DNA of 6,908 nucleotides from CBDUQI01 sp965369325. GTDB lineage: Bacteria > Pseudomonadota > Gammaproteobacteria > Steroidobacterales > JBCBZW01. Every line of letters begins with the position of its first letter. The first letter of the stretch is position 1. The stretch covers positions 1-6,908 of the forward strand of contig CBDUQI010000261.1 of assembly GCA_965369325.1 (NCBI GenBank), in the 5' to 3' direction. This document shows positions 1 through 5,610 of the stretch, piece by piece. The notes beneath the pieces were generated by a model. It saw only the letters and a program-made list of their open reading frames with translations, was not told where the DNA came from and did no database searches. A program made the translations under genes and the position numbers.

Positions 1-202
1 GGCGGCCGTTTTGAGTGCCGGGTTCGCCGGGTTCGCGTTGGGCGCGACACCAACAGCGATTGCTAATATGACCGCAGTTACCAAGAGGCACGGGCCGGCA
101 CCGCTCGCGTTCATTATTTTGCCACTCGTGGCTGCGTTCTTCGTCGATATCACTAACTCATTCGTGCTTCAGTCCGCGCTCAATTTCCTGGCAGGTAACT
201 AA
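1..202 (+). CDS. gltS: Sodium/glutamate symporter GltS, C-terminal fragment (5' end outside window)
   Basis: This is the last ~66 codons of an inner-membrane sodium-coupled glutamate permease of the GltS (ESS) family, which imports glutamate with Na+. The reading frame is open from base 2 to the TAA at 200-202, so the gene starts outside the window; the TTG at 11 is an internal codon and not a start. The diagnostic stretch is the glycine-rich GFALGATPTAIANM followed by TAVTKRHGPAP. From memory this closely matches the end of E. coli GltS, where the conserved GATPTAIANM segment belongs to the second reentrant/transmembrane repeat. A final hydrophobic helix (LAFIILPLVAAFFVDITNSF) and a short tail ending in AGN follow, so the natural C-terminus is present. 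Family assignment is confident; substrate is inferred from the family. Confidence 0.93.
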   Translation, partial: AAVLSAGFAGFALGATPTAIANMTAVTKRHGPAPLAFIILPLVAAFFVDITNSFVLQSALNFLAGN

Positions 203-237
203 TGCGATAATCTATACGTACGAGACCAAGTCTTAAC

Positions 238-243
238 GAGGAG
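238..243 (+). promoter_or_regulatory. Shine-Dalgarno sequence of the small secreted protein gene
   Basis: GAGGAG lies 6 nt upstream of the ATG at 250. This near-consensus site with ideal spacing fixes the start of the 95-residue protein and is the main evidence that this small gene is translated. Confidence 0.7.
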
Positions 244-249
244 TACACA

Positions 250-537
250 ATGCGAAAGCTCTTAATGATAGCGACTGTCGTGCTGCTGACTTGCAGTGCG
301 GTAAGTGTTGGGGCCAAAGGAGATGATCCTGAGAAGGCACCGGAGGCCCGGCCTGGAGCGGGCCGGACGGTATATATGGACATTAGCGCCTTGGGGAGGA
401 AGACACGCGCCGCGAGGCGTATGACGGAGTCTCACCAGGCGTATTTCGCCAAAGGTTGGATAGTGATCGATGTCGAGCCGTACGTCGAAAACGGCGACCT
501 GCAAGGGTTTTTCATCACTTACGTAGGCCGCGAGTGA
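250..537 (+). CDS. Small secreted protein of unknown function, 95 aa
   Basis: I do not recognise this protein. Residues 1-22 form a typical Sec signal peptide: a basic RK, a hydrophobic core up to SAVSV, and a likely signal peptidase I site after VGA (A22). Cys15 sits in LLTC, but the Thr just before it makes a lipobox unlikely. The mature ~73-residue part begins with a charged, Pro/Gly-rich segment (about 23-40). It then becomes a compact region (about 40-93) with a basic helix-like stretch RKTRAARRMTESHQAYFAKGW and a hydrophobic C-terminal part, IVIDVEPYVENGDLQGFFITY, that looks like beta strands around an acidic ENGD turn. It has no cysteine after the signal peptide and no further membrane segment, so a periplasmic or secreted location is inferred. 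It starts 47 nt after gltS. A strong ribosome binding site supports the start. It ends 13 nt from the convergent PLD gene. Confidence 0.72.
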   Translation: MRKLLMIATVVLLTCSAVSVGAKGDDPEKAPEARPGAGRTVYMDISALGRKTRAARRMTESHQAYFAKGWIVIDVEPYVENGDLQGFFITYVGRE

Positions 538-550
538 GTGCCTGGTGCTG

Positions 551-2089
551 CTACAACTGCCCTTCGGGAACTATTCGCAATAGCCATGCCTTAAGTCGAC
601 GCCAACGGGGTGAAAGCGGCTCGCTTTTTTCGATGACTGTTCGCCCGTCAATGCGCGTATGCCATTCCAATGTGCCGCGGTCGGTTGTTAGTACGCGGTA
701 GGCGACGTCATGCAATTCATCAGCCAGCCCGGCGGCGACCAACTCTGCCAGCTCCGGTGAGTCGATCAGTAAGCCCATTTCTGCGTTTATTTCGATAGAG
801 CGAGGATCAAGATTCAAAGACCCAACGAATAGATAGCGCCGATCGATCACGATCAGCTTGGTGTGCAATGTCAATTGCTCAGGGCCGTGATCATTTTGTG
901 CTTCGCGTCCGGCGTCCGCACGGACTTCGTACAGTTCAACACCCGCTTGCAGTACTTTTCGACGGTAGGCGGAGTACGCCGAATGAACAGGAATGTGATT
1001 GGTAGATGCCAGTGAATTTGTAACGACCACAACACGTACGCCTTTATCGACAATATTGCGCACAAACTCGACACCGTCGTTGCCCGGAACATAGTAGGGC
1101 GAAACAAATATAAGCTCACGCTCAGACTCGGAGAGAAGTTTGCCGAGCTCTGTGGCAAGCTGCATATTCTCTGAACCTACTGCGTTCTGCAGCTTATCCG
1201 GCTCGTCTGCAATCACTCTCGCATCGGCGACAAACAACGCTTGCTCACCGCTCGCCAACTGCCTGACCAGTTCTTTGCCAAGTGCCTCCCTGTAAATGTC
1301 CTCTCGCCGCGCGGCCGCCTCCGAGCCGGCGCCAAAATCCACAGAATCTGAGCGATTCACTCTCATTGATGAAATAAATTGCTCAATCGGTACCGCAAGG
1401 GCATGGTTCCAATAGGTATCGAATGACATTGACACTTGTTGTGCGACCGGTCCAAAGGCGAGCACATCGAAATCTGAGAACACCGCATCGGATCTTAACT
1501 GGAAGTACTCGTCCGCGATGTTACGCCCTCCCACGACGCTAATGGCGTTATCTACGGTGAAAGACTTGTTGTGCATTCGTCGATTCGCCCGCCGAAAGTG
1601 TCCGACAAAGTTGAGCGTATGGAGCCCCCTTCTGGAAATTGGATTAAACAACCGAACCTGAATGTTCGGATGTGCGTTCAGTGCAAGAAGCCCGCTGTCC
1701 GGCGCCGTCGTGAATACGTCGTCCAGCAAGAACCGAATCCGTACGCCTCGCTCCGCCGCACGCCACAAGGCCTCCGATACAACCGCTCCGGCTGAGTCGT
1801 CTTTCATCAAAAAGTATTGCAGGTCGATACTTTTCTGAGCTCTGTCTGCCATCTCAAGGCGAGCACCCAACGCATCCATGCCATACACGAAAGGAAAAAA
1901 ACCAGAGTCGCCGTTGTGCAGATCTGCCCAGCCTGCTGCCAGTTCTCCAAATTCGGTGCCCGTATTGTCTGTGATGGCTTCACTTGCTTGCTTAGGCATA
2001 TCGAGAGGTACCGTTGCGCAACCACCAGCAAAGAAAAGAAACGGCAGGTTCGCGAGCAACAGAGCGATTGTGGATCGAGTTATCAGCAT
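551..2089 (-). CDS. Phospholipase D / cardiolipin synthase C-like lipoprotein, 512 aa
   Basis: A two-domain member of the PLD superfamily with both HKD active-site motifs. HKD1 is HNKSFTVD at residues 173-180 (H173, K175, D180), followed by the usual GGRNIADEYF. HKD2 is HTKLIVID at 409-416 (H409, K411, D416), followed by GSLNLDPRS. Family members transfer phosphatidyl groups or hydrolyse phosphodiesters through a phosphohistidine intermediate. The overall layout resembles E. coli ClsC (YmdC), which makes cardiolipin from phosphatidylglycerol and phosphatidylethanolamine. The N-terminus is a lipoprotein signal ending in FAGGC with lipidated Cys24. Residue +2 is Ala and not Asp, so outer-membrane sorting is expected. 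The ATG at 2089 is the only plausible start, since an in-frame TGA lies four codons upstream; no clear Shine-Dalgarno is seen. It is divergent from the EEP gene and convergent with the small secreted gene. Whether it is a synthase or a hydrolase cannot be told from sequence. Confidence 0.92.
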   Translation of the reverse strand: MLITRSTIALLLANLPFLFFAGGCATVPLDMPKQASEAITDNTGTEFGELAAGWADLHNGDSGFFPFVYGMDALGARLEMADRAQKSIDLQYFLMKDDSAGAVVSEALWRAAERGVRIRFLLDDVFTTAPDSGLLALNAHPNIQVRLFNPISRRGLHTLNFVGHFRRANRRMHNKSFTVDNAISVVGGRNIADEYFQLRSDAVFSDFDVLAFGPVAQQVSMSFDTYWNHALAVPIEQFISSMRVNRSDSVDFGAGSEAAARREDIYREALGKELVRQLASGEQALFVADARVIADEPDKLQNAVGSENMQLATELGKLLSESERELIFVSPYYVPGNDGVEFVRNIVDKGVRVVVVTNSLASTNHIPVHSAYSAYRRKVLQAGVELYEVRADAGREAQNDHGPEQLTLHTKLIVIDRRYLFVGSLNLDPRSIEINAEMGLLIDSPELAELVAAGLADELHDVAYRVLTTDRGTLEWHTRIDGRTVIEKSEPLSPRWRRLKAWLLRIVPEGQL

Positions 2090-2101
2090 AGCCGTTATTC
2101 A

Positions 2102-2116
2102 CAGGAGTCTGTCCTG
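2102..2116. repeat. Short inverted repeat in the leader of the PLD gene
   Basis: CAGGA and TCCTG form 5-bp arms around a 5-nt centre, 13-27 nt upstream of the PLD start codon. It could be a small operator or a weak RNA hairpin near the translation start. A match this short can also occur by chance. Confidence 0.25.
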
Positions 2117-2189
2117 GTCGTTCGCACCTAGTCTTGCGAGATGAGCATTTGAGGATCGCAGAATACCGGCGGCGGAGTCAAAACTAAGC

Positions 2190-2205
2190 TACAATTGCTG
2201 CAATT
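2190..2205 (+). promoter_or_regulatory. Candidate -10 element overlapping a 13-bp palindrome
   Basis: Within the 160-bp divergent region, TACAAT at 2190-2195 matches the sigma70 -10 consensus at 5 of 6 positions and would drive the EEP/DUF5329 pair. I see no good -35 element 16-18 nt upstream. The hexamer overlaps a perfect inverted repeat, AATTGC-T-GCAATT (2193-2205), a position where a repressor could occlude RNA polymerase. The rest of 2090-2249 shows no convincing promoter for the - strand PLD gene. Both the promoter and operator roles are inferred. Confidence 0.3.
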
Positions 2206-2249
2206 CGCTTCCCCTAGCCCTGGCGTCAATATTTCGTAATCTGCTGCCT

Positions 2250-3095
2250 ATGAACCGGCTTGCCCGCCCAATGTCTTTGCTCTGCGTATATTTTCTGCTG
2301 GGTGCGTGTGCATTCGTTAATGTACAGCCAGGTCTGCGCGTTGCAGGTGAGCATGCGGTTGCTACTAATGTCATCGATTGCCAGTCGCTGCTAAACCGCC
2401 CGGTCCTGGAGTCACCAGATTCGCTGGAAACCCGTAGTATCGGGCTGCTGAATTGGAATATTAATAAGGCGTCAAAGGAATTGTGGGAGTCGGATCTTCG
2501 CGACATGGCGGCGGGCAAAGAATTTGTGATTCTCCAGGAAGCGGTGTTGGATTTTGGCATCGAGCAGCAATTGGGAGAGCTGAAATATTCATCATTTAGT
2601 CAAGGTTTCACCACTAGATCGCGGACGACAGGTGTCGCGACTTTCGCTACGCGCAAGCCGCTCAGCGAATGCAACTTGTCGGTAGTTGAGCCGGTACTTA
2701 GAACCCGCAAGGCGACCAGCATTACGGAATTTGCCCTTGCCGGGCGTGAAGATACGTTAGTGGTCGTCAACGTTCATGTGGTGAACTTCAGCATTGGGTT
2801 AATCCGTTTTCGCGATCAAATGGAGCAGATTCGGCAGGTATTGGCAGTACACGATGGCCCGGCGATTTTGTCCGGAGACTTCAACACCTGGCGTACCAAG
2901 CGTATGGAAATCGTCAATGAGATCGCTGGCGATTTGGCGTTTTGCGCAGTACCAATAGACGTAGATCATCGCAAGAGATTCAACGGTCACGCGCTGGACC
3001 ACGTCTTTGTCCGAGGGCTTTTTGTAGACGGTAGTGCGACAAGACGAGTGACATCATCTGATCATAACCCGATAACTGTTGAGCTTCGGCTGTGA
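2250..3095 (+). CDS. Endonuclease/exonuclease/phosphatase (EEP) superfamily lipoprotein, 281 aa
   Basis: A Mg2+-dependent phosphodiesterase or phosphatase of the EEP fold (DNase I, sphingomyelinase, inositol phosphatase and E. coli YafD/YbhP relatives). The superfamily's active-site motifs occur in order: NWNIN at 68-72 (metal-site Asn70), LQEAV with Glu97, NVHVVNF with His176, SGDFNTW with Asp210 and Asn212, LDHVF with Asp250 and His251, and SSDHNP with the catalytic Asp271-His272 pair. All key residues are present, so an active enzyme is expected; the substrate is unknown. The N-terminus is a lipoprotein signal, with lipobox LGAC and Cys20 followed by Ala, which puts the catalytic domain in the periplasm. 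The ATG at 2250 gives a complete signal; Met8 is an alternative. No strong ribosome binding site is visible. It overlaps the next gene by 4 nt and is divergent from the PLD lipoprotein, suggesting related envelope phosphodiester substrates. Confidence 0.9.
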   Translation: MNRLARPMSLLCVYFLLGACAFVNVQPGLRVAGEHAVATNVIDCQSLLNRPVLESPDSLETRSIGLLNWNINKASKELWESDLRDMAAGKEFVILQEAVLDFGIEQQLGELKYSSFSQGFTTRSRTTGVATFATRKPLSECNLSVVEPVLRTRKATSITEFALAGREDTLVVVNVHVVNFSIGLIRFRDQMEQIRQVLAVHDGPAILSGDFNTWRTKRMEIVNEIAGDLAFCAVPIDVDHRKRFNGHALDHVFVRGLFVDGSATRRVTSSDHNPITVELRL

Positions 3096-3433
3096 GATTT
3101 CTGCGAGCTTGCGTATTGATGATCGTTTTGATCGTGTCTACTGCTCATGCGGGTGATGATGAGGCTGAGAGGATTGAGTACCTCTTATCGTCCGTCGGAA
3201 ACAGCGAGTGTGTCTTTATCCGTAACGGTACTGAGCACACGGCGGAGGATGCCGAAAAACATCTTCGCATGAAGTATCGGCGCGGCAAGAAATGGGTGGC
3301 AAGCACAGAGAGCTTCATCAATCGCATCGCGACGAAAAGCTCGTTCAGTGGCAAGCTCTATCGTATTCGATGCGGGGAGCAGGAGGCTCAGCCAACTGCC
3401 GTCTGGCTAAGGGAAAGACTTTCAGAATTGTAA
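3092..3433 (+). CDS. DUF5329 family exported protein, 113 aa
   Basis: A small exported protein that I match to DUF5329. Visible family-like segments are the N-terminal IEYLLSSVGNSECVFIRNG, then AEKHLRMKYRR, a central STESFINRIATKSSFSGK, and the C-terminal YRIRCGEQE with a final WLRERL. No biochemical function is known to me. Residues 1-20 are a signal peptide, probably cleaved after AHA. Cys40 and Cys94 are the only cysteines in the mature part and could form a disulfide in the periplasm; Cys7 is in the signal. The start is GTG at 3092, within the upstream stop region (GTGA, 4-nt overlap). This keeps the full signal peptide, whereas the next Met (codon 10) would destroy it. Translational coupling to the EEP gene is therefore likely, and the two may act in one process. 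Confidence 0.83.
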   Translation: MRFLRACVLMIVLIVSTAHAGDDEAERIEYLLSSVGNSECVFIRNGTEHTAEDAEKHLRMKYRRGKKWVASTESFINRIATKSSFSGKLYRIRCGEQEAQPTAVWLRERLSEL

Positions 3434-3467
3434 AGCACGGAACATTTAGATGAGGGCGGCGGGGTGA

Positions 3468-3734
3468 AAAAAATTACTTGACCCTTGGACCGAGACCATA
3501 GAACGTCATCGGGTCGATTCGCAGCGCTGGTCGATGTCTCGATCACGCCCCGCCGATCTTCGGGCAGTCGCAGGCGTGTTTGGTATCAAGTACAAGCGGC
3601 TACCCGGCGGTGAATTCAGTCACAGCAGCAAAGTAATTTTGCTCGATCGTGACGGCCGTCAGATTGCAAAAACGGAGCAACTAGGCCGAGTAGATCCTGT
3701 GTTTCTCGAGGCAATCAAGGCCGCGATCAACTAG
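3468..3734 (+). pseudogene. 5'-truncated SCO1/SenC family copper chaperone remnant
   Basis: The frame open from 3468 (just after a TGA at 3465-3467) to the TAG at 3732 encodes the C-terminal half of a SCO1/SenC thioredoxin-fold protein. These proteins deliver copper during cytochrome c oxidase assembly. Recognisable parts are LLDPWTETIERHRVD (the family's 'DPxxDT' strand and helix), QRW, then AGVFGIKYKRLPGGEF, SHSSKVILLDRDGR with the conserved copper-ligand His, and a final VDPVFLEAIKAAI. The N-terminal half, including the membrane anchor and the CxxxC copper motif, is absent. The homology continues about 22 codons upstream of the first ATG (3534), that ATG has no ribosome binding site, and the sequence before 3468 does not resume SCO in any frame. 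This is best read as a decayed gene. Translation of a 66-residue fragment from 3534 cannot be excluded. Confidence 0.72.
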
Positions 3735-3817
3735 GCATTGCCAAGCTCTTTTGCGATCTACCGATACGCAACGCCGGTTATGAGCCGTCAACGCCTGTCG
3801 CCGACCGATAGTGCGGA

Positions 3818-5599
3818 TTAGTTCGCTAGCGCTGCCTGGCTGGCCTCTCGGATGGCCTTAAACTCGGTGCCGTCATTCCATTTAGGGAAGTAACGTTGCT
3901 TGCTCAGTTTCAGGCCGATCTGATAATAAAGGGTGACATCCTGCAGAGCGCCGGACAAATCCCAGTCCGGGTCGTACTCGTCGGCCGGTTTGTGGTAACG
4001 CAGTGATGTGTACTCGCGCGCGCGTTCCTGGCCCCAGGCCGTGTCATAGTCGATGTAGTCGATGCCGCTCTTTGCGTACAGCACCGGCACGCCTACCTTG
4101 GCCAGATTGAAATGATCTGAGCGGTAGAAGAAACCTTTTTCTGGCGTGGGCTCGGGCTTCACGATACGGTTTTGCATCGTCGCCCCTGAGATTAGGTATT
4201 TCTCCATTTCCGAGTTGCCATAGCCGATCACGGAGATGTCGCGCGTACGCCCGTGCACATTCAGGCCGTCCATATTAATGGCGCCGACCGTGCTCGCCAG
4301 TGGTCGTAACGGGTTGGTGCCGTAGTGCTTGGACCCGAGCAAGCCGGATTCCTCAGCGGTGGTGGCCAGAAATATGATTGACCGCTGAGGTGATTCGGGC
4401 AATTTGCCAAATGCGTAAGCCAGCTCGATCAGTGCGGCCGTACCCGTCGCGTTATCGATCGCGCCGTTGTAAATCTGGTCGCCTTCAAGCGAAGTGTCCT
4501 TGCCCATATGATCCCAGTGGGCCATGTAGATAATGCTCTCGTGCGCGTGCGTGCTGCCCTCAAGCACACCCACCACGTTATTTGAGGTGGATTTGCGAAC
4601 CGTGTTGGTCAGCGTGACGGATGCCTGCTGATTCAGCGGGCGCGGAGCGTACACATCGCGAGTGAGTGCAAACTTGCGGGCATCTTCCAGTGTGAAACTC
4701 GCCGTTTCAAACAGCGCGGTGGCGGCGGCGGTGGAGATCCAGCCTTCTACCTGTACGCGGGACATGTTGTTGTCCTGGGACACCAGATCAAACTGGGGGC
4801 CCGACCAGCTGCCGCTGACGACAGCCCACGGATACGCCGCCGGTGCTGTTTCGTGCACGATAATGGCGCCATCAGCACCCTGGCGGGCGGCCTCTTCGTA
4901 CTTGTACGTCCAGCGGCCGTAGTAAGTCATGGCCTTGCCGCGGAACAGCGACTCCTGGCCGGTGGCGAAGCCTGGGTCGTTCACCAGGATGACGGCGGTC
5001 TTGCCACGCATGTCGATGCCTTCGTAGTCGTTCCAATCATACTCGGGCGCCACGATGCCGTAGCCGACAAACACCAGCTCGCTGTCGCTGATCTGTGTCT
5101 GCTCCACCACACGTTTGGTCCACACCATCATGTCCTCGCCGTACTTGAGGCTGCGCGCCGGGCTGTCCGCATGCGTGATGGTCATCTGCGTATCAGGTTG
5201 GGTGGTAATTTCTACCACCGGCACGGGTTGCAAAAAGCTCCCGCCGTTGGCCGGACTGAGCCCAGCGGCGGCGAATTGCTCGCTCAGATACGCTGTCGTT
5301 TTACGTTCGCCCTCGGAAGAGGGTGCGCGACCTTCGAATTCATCGCTGGATAACACCCGCACATGGGTGCTCAGGCGGCCGGCATCAAAGATGTCCCCGG
5401 CGTGGGTGAGCTCAAAGGGTGAGATATCACTCGCTTTGGCACCTTCGGTGGGTGCCGCCATGGTCGGTTTGGCTGCGCTCGCGGTGGGGCTTTGCGCGGT
5501 GGCGTTGGGTTCTGCCGGTCCGCTACAAGCGCTTGCGAACAGTGCCGTAAGCGCGATGGAAAAAACGGCGATTAAGCGCGAGTGTGACGCGTGAATCAT
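3818..5599 (-). CDS. M28 family zinc metallopeptidase lipoprotein with PA domain, 593 aa
   Basis: An exported di-zinc peptidase of the M28 family (aminopeptidase and carboxypeptidase relatives). The M28 metal and catalytic residues are intact: AHWDHMG with His361, GAIDNATG with bridging Asp382, TAEESG with catalytic Glu416 and ligand Glu417, NMDG with Asp444, and RSDHFN with His496. Before the catalytic domain come HVRVLSSDEFEGRAPSSEGE (about 79-98), typical of this subfamily. A protease-associated (PA) insertion follows (about 150-335), including LVFVGYGIVAPEYDWNDY and GKTAVILVNDPG. The N-terminus is a lipoprotein signal with lipobox ASAC (Cys25, followed by Ser), then an Ala/Pro/Thr-rich linker to about residue 58, so a surface- or periplasm-facing outer-membrane lipoprotein is expected. 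The ATG overlaps the upstream stop (ATGA) and has AAGGA 6 nt before it, so the start is firm and translation is probably coupled. The peptide substrate is unknown. Confidence 0.93.
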   Translation of the reverse strand: MIHASHSRLIAVFSIALTALFASACSGPAEPNATAQSPTASAAKPTMAAPTEGAKASDISPFELTHAGDIFDAGRLSTHVRVLSSDEFEGRAPSSEGERKTTAYLSEQFAAAGLSPANGGSFLQPVPVVEITTQPDTQMTITHADSPARSLKYGEDMMVWTKRVVEQTQISDSELVFVGYGIVAPEYDWNDYEGIDMRGKTAVILVNDPGFATGQESLFRGKAMTYYGRWTYKYEEAARQGADGAIIVHETAPAAYPWAVVSGSWSGPQFDLVSQDNNMSRVQVEGWISTAAATALFETASFTLEDARKFALTRDVYAPRPLNQQASVTLTNTVRKSTSNNVVGVLEGSTHAHESIIYMAHWDHMGKDTSLEGDQIYNGAIDNATGTAALIELAYAFGKLPESPQRSIIFLATTAEESGLLGSKHYGTNPLRPLASTVGAINMDGLNVHGRTRDISVIGYGNSEMEKYLISGATMQNRIVKPEPTPEKGFFYRSDHFNLAKVGVPVLYAKSGIDYIDYDTAWGQERAREYTSLRYHKPADEYDPDWDLSGALQDVTLYYQIGLKLSKQRYFPKWNDGTEFKAIREASQAALAN

Positions 5600-5610
5600 G
5601 TTGGGTCCTT
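5596..5610 (-). promoter_or_regulatory. Ribosome binding site and ATGA stop/start overlap linking the two - strand genes
   Basis: On the - strand, AAGGA (5606-5610) lies 6 nt before the ATG at 5599-5597. The upstream gene's TGA is at 5598-5596, giving an ATGA overlap. The site lies inside the upstream coding region, which supports translation of the peptidase by coupling on one transcript. Confidence 0.7.

Noticed and set aside
184..211. Possible promoter for the small secreted gene (TTTCCT ... GATAAT, 16-nt spacer)
   Set aside because: The -35 match is poor and it lies partly inside gltS; not strong enough to list as a feature.
1817..2144. + strand frames of 104 and 88 codons over the PLD 5' end
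   Set aside because: Antisense to the PLD signal peptide region; no features of a real protein.
2189..2560. 123-codon - strand frame across the EEP start
   Set aside because: Opposite the EEP lipoprotein, without a ribosome binding site or recognisable domain.
2250..3095. Secreted DNase or toxin role for the EEP protein
   Set aside because: The fold is consistent with many substrates; the lipoprotein signal and PLD neighbour favour an envelope role, and nothing specific to nucleases or toxins is visible.
3735..3817. Bidirectional terminator between the SCO remnant and the M28 gene
   Set aside because: Only very short complementary pieces (such as GGCA/TGCC and CGG/CCG) and no stable stem with a T-run.
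4853..5594. Overlapping + strand open frames of 166 and 159 codons opposite the M28 gene
   Set aside because: They are mirror frames of a high-GC coding region; their products show no motif, and the - strand protein has all zinc ligands.
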